Assembly: GCF_001431625.1 (NCBI RefSeq)
Contig: NZ_LLXT01000094.1
Location: 49,055-113,054 of the forward strand
DNA: 64,000 nucleotides
From: Stenotrophomonas geniculata ATCC 19374 = JCM 13324
GTDB lineage: Bacteria > Pseudomonadota > Gammaproteobacteria > Xanthomonadales > Xanthomonadaceae
Reading direction: 5' to 3'
Shown: positions 36,044 to 46,800 of the stretch, one piece after another
Layout of the letters: every line of letters starts with the position of its first letter
Position numbering within the stretch: the first letter of the stretch is position 1
Notes under the pieces: generated by a model
Databases searched by the model: none
Told to the model about the DNA's origin: nothing
Seen by the model: only the letters and a program-made list of their open reading frames with translations
Made by a program: the position numbers and the translations under genes

Positions 36044-36051
36044 GTTGCCCG

Positions 36052-39000
36052 TCAGGCATCGTTGTTGCCGGCATCGCGCAGCGCGCCCAGGAAGGCGCGC
36101 AGCGAGGCCGGCTTGATCGGCTTGGTCAGCACGCGGTAGCCGCGTTCGCGCGCCATCCGCTTCAACTCGTCGCGACCATCGGCGGTCAGCAGCGCGCCGG
36201 GCAACGGGTAGCCCGCAGCCTCGCGAAGTGCCACCAGCGCATCCAGGCCATCCATGCGGTCGTGCAGGTGGTAGTCCACCAGCATCACCTGCGGGCGCTC
36301 GGCGATCTTCTCCAGCGCCTGGTCGACGGTGGCGGCAGTGATCACCTGCACCTGCCAACGGCCAAGCAATGCACGCATGCCGTCGAGGATCTCCTCATCG
36401 TTGTCCACGCACAGCACGCGCAGGCCGGCCAGCGAATCGCTGCGCACCGGTGCGGCCACCGCCTGTACCGGCGTGGCCAGCTCGGCGTAGCCCGGCAACG
36501 GCGCCACACGCGGCAGGATGATCGAGAACATCGAGCCGCTGCCGACGCGGCTGCGCGCATTGAGGCGATGGTCAAGCAGGCGCGAGATGCGCTGGCAGAT
36601 CGACAGGCCCAGCCCCAGACCCTGCTCGCCCCAGTCGAACGGCTGCTGGTAACGGTGGAACTCATCGAAGATCTGCCGCATGTGGTGCTCGGGAATGCCG
36701 GGACCGGTATCCCATACCTGCAGCTCCACTTCGTCGCCACGATGGCGCACCGCCAGCACGATGCGCCCCTGGCGGGTGTAGCGCAACGCGTTGGCCAGGA
36801 AATTCTGCAGCACGCGGCGCAGCAGGCGGCGATCACTGCGTACCCACGCCGGGCGCGCGAACAGGTCCAGGCGCAGGCCACGACCGGCGGCGACTGGCGT
36901 GTACTGCGCCGCCAGTTCGCGCATCAACGCACTCACGTCGAACTCGCCGATCACCGGGTGCAGGCCACCGGCATCCAGCCGCGACACGTCCAGCAGGCCA
37001 TCCAGCAGTTCTTCGGCCGCGCGCAGCGACGCATCCACGCGTTCGGCCAGGTGCTTCTGCTCATCGCTCACGTGGTCGCTGTCACGCAACGCCGAAGCGA
37101 ACAGGCGCGCGGCGTTCAGTGGCTGCAGCACGTCATGGCTGATCGCTGCCAGGAAACGCGTCTTCGACTGCTGCGCGACCTCGGCCTCGTGCGAGCGCTC
37201 GGCCACGCGCTGTTCCAGCGTCTCGTTGGCTTCCAGCAGTGCTTTTTCCGCGTGCTTGTAGTCGGTGATGTCGTTGTAGCTGGTCACGTAGCCGCCGCCG
37301 GGCAGCGCCTGCCCACGCATCTCGATCACCTTGCCGTCGCTGCGGGTGCGCTCGAACACGTGCGGTGAACCGGCGCGCATGTAGCCGATGCGGCGGTTGA
37401 TCTGCACTTCGATATCGCCCTCGCCCAGTTCGCCGCGCTCGGCGTTGTAACGGATCAGGTCGGCCACCGGGCGGCCCACGTAGAGCATCCCGTCGGGGTA
37501 GCCGAACATGTCCTGGTACCGGCGGTTCCATGCGGTCAGGCGCATGTCCGGATCGACCACGCTGACCCCGGCGCTGATGTTCTCCAGCGTGGTCGACAGG
37601 ATCTCGCGGTTGAAGCGCAGCTCCTGCCCGGCTTCGTCCAGCACTGCCACCACTTCGCCCAGGTCCATGCCCGAGCCACGCAGCAGGCTGGTCAGCAACA
37701 GGCGTGCGGATGCCGCGCCGATCGACGCGGCCAGCAGGCGTTCGGTGAACTGCACCCACGGGCGGTCTGCAGGCGCGGAGGATTGCAGTTCACGGCCCAG
37801 CGACTGCGCCTGCTCGAAGAACGAACGCCGCGCATGGCGCTCGCCGACCACGCGCGAGGCCAGTGCCAGCAGATCGCCCACATGCACGTGGCCGGGCCAG
37901 CCACCGGCCACCGACGGGCGCTCGGCATAGGGGTCGAGGAACGGCGCGGCGCGCAGCCGCTCGTCCACACCGGGGCGCCAGCGCGCGGACACCAGCATCA
38001 TCGTCGCCGCGTTGACCAGCAGCGACCAGAACGTGCCGTGGGTCAGCGGATCCCAGCCGGTCATGCCGAACAGCTGCTGCGGACGCAGCCACTCGATGCC
38101 GAACGGACCGTGCTGCACCCAGGCGGCATCAACCCAGCCGGCCATGGTCATCGCCGGCAGCAGCAGCGTGTACAGCCATGTCGCGAAGCCGAGCAGCATG
38201 CCCATCTCGACGCCACGCCGGCTGGCGCCACGCCAGTACAGGCCGCCGATCAGGCCCGGTGCGAACTGCGCCACTGCAGCGAACGCCATCAGGCCGTACG
38301 ACGCCAGCGTGCTGTCGTTGCTGCTGGTGCGGTAGTAGCTGTAGGCCATCAGCGCCAGCAGCAGGATCGCCAGGCGGCGGATCCACAGCACGCGCGAGGC
38401 GACATCGGCGGCTTCCTGATGGTCGCCACTGCGGCGCAGCAGCACCGGCATCACCAGGTCGTTGCTGACCATGGTGGCCAGCGCGATGGACGACACGATG
38501 ACCATGCCGGTGGCGGCAGAGAAACCGCCCACATAGGCGATCAGCGCCAGCGCATTGCGGCCTTCGGCCAGCGGCAGGGCCAGCACCATCGAATCGTCGG
38601 CGACGCTGCCGCCGGTGCCGAACAGGGTCACGCCGGCGGTGGCGATTGGCAGCACCATGCCCGAGATCAGCACAAGATAGCCACCGAACATCCAGCGCGC
38701 GCGGCGCACATCGCGCACGTCACCACATTCGACCACGGCCACGTGGAACTGGCGCGGCAGGCAGATGATGGCCAGGAAACTCAGCAGCGTCTGCGAGATG
38801 AATCCCACCGGCGGCAGGCCGGTGAACAGCGTATGCACCGACTCGACCACCGCGTCGGTGCGGTTGCTCAGCCACAGGTAGGCGAACACGCCCACCGCCA
38901 CCATCGCCAGCAGCTTGATCACCGATTCGAAGGCGATCGCCAGCATCATGCCGTGGTGGTGCTCGGTGGCATCGACCTGGCGGGTGCCGAACAGGGTGGC

Positions 39001-39510
39001 GAACAACGCCATCAGCAGCGCCACGTACAGCGCCGGATCGGTGAAGAAGCCGGTCGGGCCGGTGTTGCCGGTCAGTACCTGCAGGCTCATCGCCACTGCT
39101 TTGTACTGCAGCGCCAGGTACGGAATGATGCCGATCAGCGCGATGATCGCCACCAACGCCGCCAGCCGCCGCGAACGGCCGAAGCGCGAGGAGATGAAAT
39201 CGGCGATGGAAACCACGTTCTGGCTGCGCGCGATCAGCGCCAGGCGCTCGATGATGCGCCAGCCGAACAGCAGCAGCAGCAGCGGGCCGATGTAGATGGG
39301 CAGGTAGCCCACGCCGTTGCGCACGGCGGTGCCGACCGCGCCGTAGAAGGTCCACGACGAGCAGTACACGGCCAGCGCCAGGCTGTAGACCACCGGCCGC
39401 AGCCACGGCCGGTCGGGATACATCGGCCGACGGTCGCCCCACCACGCCACGCCGAACAGCAGCGCAGCATAGGCAACCGAGACCAGCAGCAGGATCCAGC
39501 TGGAGACCAC
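36052..39510 (-). CDS. crbS: CrbS-type hybrid sensor kinase with a sodium/solute-symporter domain
   Basis: Membrane sensor of 1152 residues. The N-terminal half is a sodium/solute symporter (SLC5-like) domain with about 13 helices (for example SSWILLLVSVAYAALLFGVAW and SIADFISSRFGRSRRLAALVA). It is followed by a PAS region near residues 630-730, a HisKA domain with FLAAISHDVLQPLNAARL (His near 790), an ATPase domain with DTGPGIPEHHMRQIFDEF, and a C-terminal receiver with VMLVDYHLHDRMDGLDAL. This domain order is that of CrbS, partner of CrbR in the acetate switch. The likely start is GTG at 39510; no ATG is near the first helix. Confidence 0.88.
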   Translation of the reverse strand: MVSSWILLLVSVAYAALLFGVAWWGDRRPMYPDRPWLRPVVYSLALAVYCSSWTFYGAVGTAVRNGVGYLPIYIGPLLLLLFGWRIIERLALIARSQNVVSIADFISSRFGRSRRLAALVAIIALIGIIPYLALQYKAVAMSLQVLTGNTGPTGFFTDPALYVALLMALFATLFGTRQVDATEHHHGMMLAIAFESVIKLLAMVAVGVFAYLWLSNRTDAVVESVHTLFTGLPPVGFISQTLLSFLAIICLPRQFHVAVVECGDVRDVRRARWMFGGYLVLISGMVLPIATAGVTLFGTGGSVADDSMVLALPLAEGRNALALIAYVGGFSAATGMVIVSSIALATMVSNDLVMPVLLRRSGDHQEAADVASRVLWIRRLAILLLALMAYSYYRTSSNDSTLASYGLMAFAAVAQFAPGLIGGLYWRGASRRGVEMGMLLGFATWLYTLLLPAMTMAGWVDAAWVQHGPFGIEWLRPQQLFGMTGWDPLTHGTFWSLLVNAATMMLVSARWRPGVDERLRAAPFLDPYAERPSVAGGWPGHVHVGDLLALASRVVGERHARRSFFEQAQSLGRELQSSAPADRPWVQFTERLLAASIGAASARLLLTSLLRGSGMDLGEVVAVLDEAGQELRFNREILSTTLENISAGVSVVDPDMRLTAWNRRYQDMFGYPDGMLYVGRPVADLIRYNAERGELGEGDIEVQINRRIGYMRAGSPHVFERTRSDGKVIEMRGQALPGGGYVTSYNDITDYKHAEKALLEANETLEQRVAERSHEAEVAQQSKTRFLAAISHDVLQPLNAARLFASALRDSDHVSDEQKHLAERVDASLRAAEELLDGLLDVSRLDAGGLHPVIGEFDVSALMRELAAQYTPVAAGRGLRLDLFARPAWVRSDRRLLRRVLQNFLANALRYTRQGRIVLAVRHRGDEVELQVWDTGPGIPEHHMRQIFDEFHRYQQPFDWGEQGLGLGLSICQRISRLLDHRLNARSRVGSGSMFSIILPRVAPLPGYAELATPVQAVAAPVRSDSLAGLRVLCVDNDEEILDGMRALLGRWQVQVITAATVDQALEKIAERPQVMLVDYHLHDRMDGLDALVALREAAGYPLPGALLTADGRDELKRMARERGYRVLTKPIKPASLRAFLGALRDAGNNDA

Positions 39511-39583
39511 GCGTGCGTTTCCGTCGGAAGAACCCGCAGTGTAGGCCAGGCGTGGCCGGGGGTGCGGGCTCGTTGGGGCAACC

Positions 39584-39640
39584 ACCCCCACCAGGGTGGG
39601 GGCCTACGCGGTGCGGGCCACGACCGTTGGTCGTGGCCGG
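39584..39640. repeat. REP-like palindromes
   Basis: Short palindromes CCACCCCCACCAGGGTGGGG and GCCACGACCGTTGGTCGTGGC lie between the start of crbS and the end of the peptidase gene. The second has the core of the SMAG-type units. Confidence 0.5.
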
Positions 39641-39644
39641 CTCC

Positions 39645-41792
39645 TTACTGGGCCGGCACGCCCATTTCCTTCAGCAGCTCGGGCGCCGGGTAGACTTTGG
39701 CCAGCAGCCAGCGCAGGTAGCGCATGTCTACGTGCACGGCGCGCTTGTAGCGCGGATCGAACCACCAGCTGGCGCTGACCGACTCCCAGTTGCTGTCGAA
39801 ATTCAGGCCGATCAGTTCGCCCTTGGCGTTGAGCACCGGCGAGCCGGAGTTGCCGCCGGTGGTATCCAGGTTGGTCAGGAAATTGACCGTCTGGGTCTTC
39901 AGCGCCGGGTCGGCGGTGCTGCCGAAGTCGCCCTTGGCGATCGCCGCCAGCAGCGGCTTGGGTGCGTCGAACGGATAGGCGTTGGTGTTCTTCTCGACAA
40001 TGCCGGCCACGGTGGTCACCGGCGAATAGGTCACGCCATCACGCGGGTGCAGCGCCTCGACCTTGCCGTAGCTGATGCGCAGGGTGCGGTTGGCGTCCGG
40101 GTACACCGCACGGCCCTGCTTGGCACGCCAGGCGAACAGCGCCTGCATGTACGCCGGGCGCAGGCGCAACTGCTCGCCTTCGCGGGTCTTGCTCTCGTTC
40201 TCGATGCGCAGCTGCGCGGCCACCAGCGGGCCGGCCACGGCGATCAGCGGATCGGCGGCAAGTGCCTTGCCCTCGCGTGCGGCAGTGAAGCGCGACAGGC
40301 GCTGCGCCTCGTCACCCAGCTGGGTGCCGGCATAGAGGGTGCCCAGCGCCTTGGCCAGCTGCTCCGGGGTACGGCCGAAGGCCGCGTCGAACTCGGCCAC
40401 GCGCTGCGCGTCCGGCAGCTGCTGGTAGCGGGTCAGCAAGGTGGTCAGCAGGGCCTTCTCGACCTCCGGTGCGTAGCGGCGCTGGACCTGCTTGAGCACG
40501 CCTTCGATCATCGCCTGGTCGCGCTGCTGGTAACCGCTCTCGCGCTGCGCGTCCGGCTTGGCCGATTCGATGCGCAGGCGCTCCAGCAGCAGTGCCGAGC
40601 GCAGCAACTGGCTCTGCGCAGCCATCTGATCCAGCAGCAGGTCACGCTCGCCCACCGCCGCACCCTGCGACAGGTTGGCCAGCAGCGCCTTGATGTCGCC
40701 CTGGTACTTGCGGTCGGTGGCAGCCAGCATCGCCGTCTCGTCGGCGGCACGCTGGGCCTTGGCGTCGCTGCGCAGCAGGCCTTCCAGCTCACCGGCGGCG
40801 CGCTTGCGGTTGTTCTTCAGCGACTGCAGCTGCGAGGCGTAGCGGGTACGCGCCTGCGCATCTTTGGCGCTGGCGGCCTCGATGGTGTCGATCATCTGCT
40901 GGAACACCGACACGCGGCGCGGCAGCACGGTATCGATCTGGCCGGCGAACTCGGCGGCGGTACGGTGGCGGTAAGTGATGCCCGGGTAACCGGCCAGCAT
41001 CGCGTAGTCGCCTTCCTTCGGGCCTTCCACCGACATCTGCAGGTGTGCCGGTGCCTGGTAGGGCACGTTGTCCTTGCTGTAGGCGGCCGGCTTGCCGTCC
41101 TTGCCCACGTAGGCGCGCAGCAGGGTGAAGTCGCCGGTGTGGCGCGGCCACATGAAGTTGTCGATCTCATCGCCGTAGTTGCCGATCGCACGCGGCGGCG
41201 CATACACCAGGCGCACGTCGCTCAGTTCCAGCTGGGCGATGCGGTAGAAGTCGGTGCCGTAGTACATGTTGGCCACCGAGCAGCGCACGCTGCCGTCCTT
41301 CTCGCACTCGGCCACGATCTGCTTGCTGGCCGCATCGACGGCATCGAAGTAGGCGCGACCGGTCTTGCCACGCGCCTGTGCCAGCACCTGGTCGGTCACC
41401 TTGTCGAAGCCGACGGTGACCAGCACGCGGAAGTCCGGGTTGGCCGGACGCTCGTCGGCACGGTCCTTGGCGATGAAGCCACCGTTGATCAGGTCGTGCT
41501 CGGGCGAGCTGTTGTACTGGATCACGCCCATCGCCACGTGGTGGTTGGTCAGCAGCAGGCCGTCGGCGGACACGAACGAACCGGTGCCGCCACCGGCGCG
41601 CACCACCGCGCTCAGCGGCGGCGCAGTGACGTTGGCTAGGTCGGCCGGATTGCCCTTGAAGCCGGCTGCCTGCAGCGGCTTGGCCAGTTCCGGCAGCTGG
41701 GTCGGCATCCACATGCCTTCATCGGCGTGGGCACCTGCGGCGAGGGTCAGGCCCAGGGCCAGGGCGGTGGGAAGGGCTTTGCGTGGTGACAT
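39645..41792 (-). CDS. S46-family dipeptidyl peptidase (DPP11-like)
   Basis: Exported serine exopeptidase that removes dipeptides from peptide N-termini; 715 residues with the signal peptide ALPTALALGLTLAAGAHA. The triad is visible: His85 in LLLTNHHVAMGV, an Asp in the FMWPRHTGDFTLLRAYV region, and the catalytic Ser near residue 649 in TTGGNSGSPVLN. Shortly after it the sequence reads LNFDSNWE. The residue at this place separates DPP7 (Gly) from DPP11 (Arg or Ser), so the Ser here points to the Asp/Glu-specific DPP11 type. ATG 41792 fits the signal peptide. Confidence 0.88.
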   Translation of the reverse strand: MSPRKALPTALALGLTLAAGAHADEGMWMPTQLPELAKPLQAAGFKGNPADLANVTAPPLSAVVRAGGGTGSFVSADGLLLTNHHVAMGVIQYNSSPEHDLINGGFIAKDRADERPANPDFRVLVTVGFDKVTDQVLAQARGKTGRAYFDAVDAASKQIVAECEKDGSVRCSVANMYYGTDFYRIAQLELSDVRLVYAPPRAIGNYGDEIDNFMWPRHTGDFTLLRAYVGKDGKPAAYSKDNVPYQAPAHLQMSVEGPKEGDYAMLAGYPGITYRHRTAAEFAGQIDTVLPRRVSVFQQMIDTIEAASAKDAQARTRYASQLQSLKNNRKRAAGELEGLLRSDAKAQRAADETAMLAATDRKYQGDIKALLANLSQGAAVGERDLLLDQMAAQSQLLRSALLLERLRIESAKPDAQRESGYQQRDQAMIEGVLKQVQRRYAPEVEKALLTTLLTRYQQLPDAQRVAEFDAAFGRTPEQLAKALGTLYAGTQLGDEAQRLSRFTAAREGKALAADPLIAVAGPLVAAQLRIENESKTREGEQLRLRPAYMQALFAWRAKQGRAVYPDANRTLRISYGKVEALHPRDGVTYSPVTTVAGIVEKNTNAYPFDAPKPLLAAIAKGDFGSTADPALKTQTVNFLTNLDTTGGNSGSPVLNAKGELIGLNFDSNWESVSASWWFDPRYKRAVHVDMRYLRWLLAKVYPAPELLKEMGVPAQ

Positions 41793-41914
41793 GAGGCAAT
41801 CCGGTACGACAGAACAGCCCGGGACCATAGCCGCTGGGGCCGGATGGGGCAACGGCCGATGGTTGGGGGCACCGATGCTGGCTAGAATCAGGCACGGATA
41901 CCAGGGAAGGACCG

Positions 41915-42691
41915 ATGATCGCAGGAATCGATCTGGGCACCACGCATTCGACAGGGCCATCTGCCGCCGAGGCGCTTGCCGACCGCATCGTCCGCAACGG
42001 TCAGCAACGCGATCCGGCAGACTTCGCAGCCTGGCTGCAGCAGTCCCCGGAACTGCAGCCCCCTGCGGATGCTGACGCGGTGAACCTGGCAACCTGGCAA
42101 CGGCTGATGAAGGGCACTACGCCGTTCCCGCAAGCGAACTTCGAGCAGCTGGCCGACCGCTTCCAGTGGTATGACCAGGACAGTATCCGCGAGTGCTACG
42201 ACATGGCCGCCCTCGGCCACAGCATGCACCTGTGCTGGTTGCTGCTGCCAGGCAACGAGACCGCGCTCGCCCGTTACATGCATCTCGAGAATGCGCCGGT
42301 TTCGGTGGTGCAGGCCCGCACCCGTGTCGCCCGGCTCAGTGGCCCCTGGCACCCACTGCGCGCGCACATCCAGGCGCTGTCCGCGCGCACGCGGCACGAA
42401 ATGCGTGAAACGCTGCATTACCTTGTCGGCGTGCCTGTGATGGCGCACGTGGCGCTCCCACCGCCATTGCAGCGCAGGCAGGTCATGTTCTGGGCGGCCG
42501 CATGCGACGCCCTGCACCATTCCGTGCCGTCACGCAGACGCTTCACGCGGCGAACGGTCGCTTTGGCACTGCTTCTGACGTGCGCCCTGCTGGCCACCAT
42601 CGCAATCCTCCGCGGGGCATTTTCCAGCTCCCCCGGCAATGCACACAGTGATCGGTCAAGCCTGCAGCCCCCACACGAGGCAAACCCATGA
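41915..42691 (+). CDS. Hsp70 N-terminus fused to a J-protein-like membrane protein
   Basis: Protein of 258 residues. The first 12, MIAGIDLGTTHS, are the phosphate-1 loop that opens Hsp70 chaperones such as HscC; the rest of the Hsp70 ATPase is absent. From residue 20 on it resembles the region after the J domain in DjlB/DjlC-type proteins (FAAWLQQSPEL, NFEQLADRFQWYDQDS), with one membrane helix near the C-terminus (TVALALLLTCALLATIAIL). An in-frame deletion that removed nearly all of hscC and a J domain would produce it. It overlaps the next gene by 4 bp (ATGA). Confidence 0.7.
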   Translation: MIAGIDLGTTHSTGPSAAEALADRIVRNGQQRDPADFAAWLQQSPELQPPADADAVNLATWQRLMKGTTPFPQANFEQLADRFQWYDQDSIRECYDMAALGHSMHLCWLLLPGNETALARYMHLENAPVSVVQARTRVARLSGPWHPLRAHIQALSARTRHEMRETLHYLVGVPVMAHVALPPPLQRRQVMFWAAACDALHHSVPSRRRFTRRTVALALLLTCALLATIAILRGAFSSSPGNAHSDRSSLQPPHEANP

Positions 42692-43788
42692 GCAACTGGA
42701 TGGACCTGCTGGAGCGCGCCAAATCCACCGACCCGCAGCCTTTCGCGGTGTACCTGCAGGGCCTGCGCAGCCAGTGGTCCCTGGACGAGCGCGCTGAAGC
42801 CAGTGCCAGGGTGCTGCAGGCGCTGCGCGCGCGGCAGGCGCCCATGAACCTGTCCGAAGCCGCGGCGCTTTACCAGGCCTTCGGCTGGGACGACGCGGGC
42901 TGCGGCCTGGCACCAGGCGAACTGCGCGAGCTGGCCGAACACGCCTGGCAGGACTGGCTGCAACTGCCCGCGCAGACCGATCTGCTGGCCCAGCAGATGG
43001 AGGCGCGTGGCGGACGCTGGACCAGCCACGATGACGCTGCCAGCCGCCTTCAGCAGCTGCGCGAACCGCGTTCGCACCTGCGCAACCTGATGTCCGCGCT
43101 GCCGCTGCGCGCGCCGCGCCAGGCCGCAGCGTTGATGGACGTACTGGGCTGCCAGGAGGACCGTCCTCTGCCGCCCGGCATCGATGCGGGCCAAGCCCGT
43201 TTCTGGGCCGGCGCCAGCGATGTCACCCGCCTCACCGCGGCACAGTTGTCATTGCTGCGTGCACTGCTGGCAAGCGTGGCGCTGACGTTGATGGCCTTCA
43301 TCGCGTTGGCCACCACCCAGATCGCCAGCACGCTGCTGCCCTACCAGTCGGAAGAGCAGCGCAGGGCGATCGTCCTGGGCACGGCAGCGCTGGCGCCACT
43401 GCTCGGCACGCTGCTGGCCATTGGCCTGCGTCATCTGTTCGTCTGGCAGAGCGCCCCTGAAGACCCGTCCGTGCCGCCTTCCCGGCTGCGTTGGCTGACC
43501 CTGCCGGTCGCCTGCGCAGCCATCGCAGCGGTCGGTACCGCCGTCTACCTGTGGGTGCCCTCGCCTTCGCTGTGGTTGGCACCGCTGTGCTGGCTGCTGG
43601 CCTGGACCGTGCTGGCCACGGCATGGATCCGCTACCAGCTGCGCCGGGGCAAGCCCGTCCGCATGGAATTGCCAGTGTCATTCCTGGTGATGCTGTCCGT
43701 GCTCAGCGTGCTGCCGGCGCTGCTGGGTGCGCTGCTGCTGTGGAGCATGGACCTGTCCGGGCACCGCCAGCGGCTGCGCCGGAGCTGA
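42688..43788 (+). CDS. Polytopic membrane protein related to the preceding J-protein-like gene
   Basis: Protein of 366 residues. The soluble N-terminal half (to about residue 195) has the pattern FAVYLQGLRSQWSLDERAEAS and LSEAAALYQAFGWDDAGC, recalling the LQQ/W-D pattern of the gene upstream. The second half has about five hydrophobic segments, from SLLRALLASVALTLMAFIALA to LLGALLLWSMDL. No named family is recognised. Coupling (ATGA) and shared motifs suggest that both belonged to an hscC/J-protein operon whose first genes were deleted. Confidence 0.65.
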   Translation: MSNWMDLLERAKSTDPQPFAVYLQGLRSQWSLDERAEASARVLQALRARQAPMNLSEAAALYQAFGWDDAGCGLAPGELRELAEHAWQDWLQLPAQTDLLAQQMEARGGRWTSHDDAASRLQQLREPRSHLRNLMSALPLRAPRQAAALMDVLGCQEDRPLPPGIDAGQARFWAGASDVTRLTAAQLSLLRALLASVALTLMAFIALATTQIASTLLPYQSEEQRRAIVLGTAALAPLLGTLLAIGLRHLFVWQSAPEDPSVPPSRLRWLTLPVACAAIAAVGTAVYLWVPSPSLWLAPLCWLLAWTVLATAWIRYQLRRGKPVRMELPVSFLVMLSVLSVLPALLGALLLWSMDLSGHRQRLRRS

Positions 43789-43795
43789 AGAAGCC

Positions 43796-43837
43796 GGGGG
43801 TCGGACCCTCTCAACGAAAGGGCACCGCCCCCGACCC
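43796..43837. terminator. Hairpin between converging genes
   Basis: GGGGGTCGG near 43796-43804 pairs with CCGACCCC-type sequence at 43829-43837, with internal unpaired bases between. It lies between the membrane-protein gene and tamB and belongs to the same family as the hairpins at 6374 and 12581. Confidence 0.5.
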
Positions 43838-43839
43838 GG

Positions 43840-46800
43840 TCATTTCTCCCGCCGCCAGTTGATCGACCCACGGTTTTCCACCGTGCTCGATTCCACTTCC
43901 ACGTCGAAGCCGCGACGCAGCAGGTATTTCAGCGTGATCACCGAACCGGCACCGACCAGCGACACGCCGTAGCCGACGTACAGCTTGGGCGAGATGTACT
44001 TGCCGACACCGATCACCGAGCCGCCCAGCGCGCGCGACTGGCTCACACCGGCGTCGTCCAGGCCCAGCTTGGCGCCCAGCTGCGAAGCCAGCAGGCCGCT
44101 GCCGGCCGAGAGCGCCGCGGAAGCCGCGTTGACCTGCTGGGTCTGGTCGCTGCTGGCACCGGTCAGGCTGCGGCCCAGCACCAGGTAGGCCAGTGCTTCG
44201 GACTGCGACATCGCCGGATCGGACCACACGTCCGCACGCGGCTGCTGCGCACGCCCGGTCACGTCGATGCCGGCGGTGACATCACCGATCCGGCGCTCGG
44301 CACGGATGTTGATGCGCGGGTCGGACACCGCGTTGTAGTTCCAGGTGAGGTTGCCACGGGTGATGGTCAGGTCCTGACCGTACGCCTTGTAGCGGCCACT
44401 GACTTCCAGCCCGCCATTGGCGGTCATTTCGCGGCCAGGCTTGGCCCAGACCTGCATCTTGCCGGTCAGCGCACCCTTCAGGCCGAAGCCGGTCATCTTC
44501 ACCTTGTCGCCAAGGCTGACGGTCAGGTCCATGTCCAGCGGCGAGGTGCGCGACTCCTCCGGATCGGCCGGGTCCAGCACCACCACGTCTTCGGACACCG
44601 AGGTGCCACGGTCCAGGCGTTCGAGATCGATGTCGGCCTCGGGCACGTGCACGGTGCCACGCAGCTCCATCGCCGCCTTGGCCAGGGTGAAGTCCAGGTT
44701 GGGATTGGCGACGATGCGCAGCTCGCTGGTGTTGGACAGCAGCACGTTTTCGCCGTGGATCTTCAGCTGCAGCGGCTGTGCATCGCCAAACCAGGACAGG
44801 CCACCATCCACGTACAGCGTGCCCTGACCAGAGTTGGCCTGCGCGGTGATTTTGGCCGAACCGTCGGGCTGCGCCACGAAGCTGCCCTTGCCCTGGTCGA
44901 AGGTCAGGCCCAGCGCGGGGAATTCACCCTTGAAGTTGCTCAGCTGCGCGTCGCCACCCAGCGACGGCTGGCCACGCGTACCACGCAGGCTGACGTGGCC
45001 CTCGATCAGGCCGGTCGGTCGCACGATGTCCGGCGAGAACAGCTCCAGCCAGTACAGCCGCGACATATTGAGGTAGAGCTCGCCGTTCAGCGGTGCACTG
45101 GCTTCCCAGCCGGTCTGCATCCTGGCATCGACGAAGCCGTTGCCCTGGAAGCCCATGCCCAGATAGCCCTTGATGCTGGCCGGGGTCATGTCGAGCTTGA
45201 GCGAGAACTGGTCATAGCGCACCAGCTCGCCGCGGGTGGTGTCCCCCACGGTGTTGCGGTTCTCACCCAGGCGCACGCCGCCTTCCTTCGAGCGCACTTC
45301 CACATGGCCTTCCCATGCATTGCCGCGCGGGCGGATCTGCGCGTCCAGGCTGACATCGCCACGCAGGTAGATGCGACGGCCGGACTGCGGTGGCAACCAC
45401 GGCTGCACCAGCGCAAGCGGCAGTGCATCACTGCGCACCACCAGGCCCTCGCGCGGCCAGTTGGCCTGTGCGCACAGTGTGCCGCTGCTGGTCGCGGCCA
45501 GGCAGGCTTCGCCCAGGGTGTAGGTGCTGCCGTTGATCGCGAACGCCGCCGGTGCACGCAGCGACCAGGCATCGCCCTTCACCGGTGCGATGCGCAGCGC
45601 GGCCAGCTCGCCACGCCACTGCGCGCCCTGCTGGCGGACGCTGCCCTGCAGCTCGATCGCGCCCATCTCGTTGCGGGTCTGCGCGGCCAGGCGCAGGTTG
45701 GAGACACTGCCCTGCGCATCCACGTTCAAGCGTTCCAGCAGCATGCCGGCATTGACCTGCTGGCCCTGGATCGCCAGCGTGCCGCTGTCGCCGCGCCACG
45801 GCAGGTGGCCCTTGATGCTCACGCTCTCGGCGCCGTAGCCGTCCCAGTTGAGGTTGTTGCCGACCAGGTCGGCGGTGATGTCCGGCGCATCGCGCGGGCC
45901 CTTCACCTGTACCTGGCCACGCAGGCCGCCATCGGCGCCCGGCAGCAGATCGCTCAGCTGCAGTGGCTCAAAGCGTGCATCGATGTCGAGGCGATCACCG
46001 ACCTTGCCCGACGCGGTCACCCGGCTGCTGCCCAGCGACAGCTTCAGGTCACCCTGGCCCTGCGCGCCCTGCAGCGCGAACTTGCCCTGCGCGTCGAGGT
46101 TGCGCTGGCGCAACACGCCCTTCAACGACGGCAGATCGACCGTGGCTTCCAGCGTGCCGGCGGTACCCGGCGGTGCGATTGCCGGCGGCGGCAGCTGGCG
46201 GCCCTTGGAGGCCAGGTTGCCGGACAGGCGGCCATTCCAGCCCGGCACGAAATAGCCGGGGTCGAAATCCTTCAGCGTGGCCTTGGCATCCCAGTCCAGC
46301 TGCGGTGCCCACGCCACCTGGCCTTCCACCTGCAGCTGGCCACCCGGCGTCTGCGCCTGCAGCTGGTGGATCGACGCGGCCTGATCGTTGCCGCGCACGT
46401 CGAAGTGCAGCTGCGCCTTCTGCGCGTCGCGCTCGACCTCGGCGCGGCCGATCGCCGCCCAGGCCTTCAGGGTACCGGCCAGACCGAAGCGTGCTTCCTT
46501 CAGGGTGACCGGCACCGGTGCGCTGCCGGCGGTGTTCGGATCGGGCGCCGGTACGTAGGTCAGATCATGGGCGACCACCGAGAAGTTGAGCTTCTGCTGG
46601 TCTTCCTGGCTGAAATCGGCGGTGCCTTCCAGGCGCACCTCACCGCCAAGCCCCTTCACCAGCAGCGGCGAGACCTTCAGCACCTGGTCCTTCAGCGACA
46701 CCACCGACGGTGCGAGTTCCAGTGCCTGATCGCCCTGCTTCACCTTGCCACGCAGGTTGGCGTTGCCGCCCTTGCCGGCGGCGGTGAAGTCCAGTGCCAG

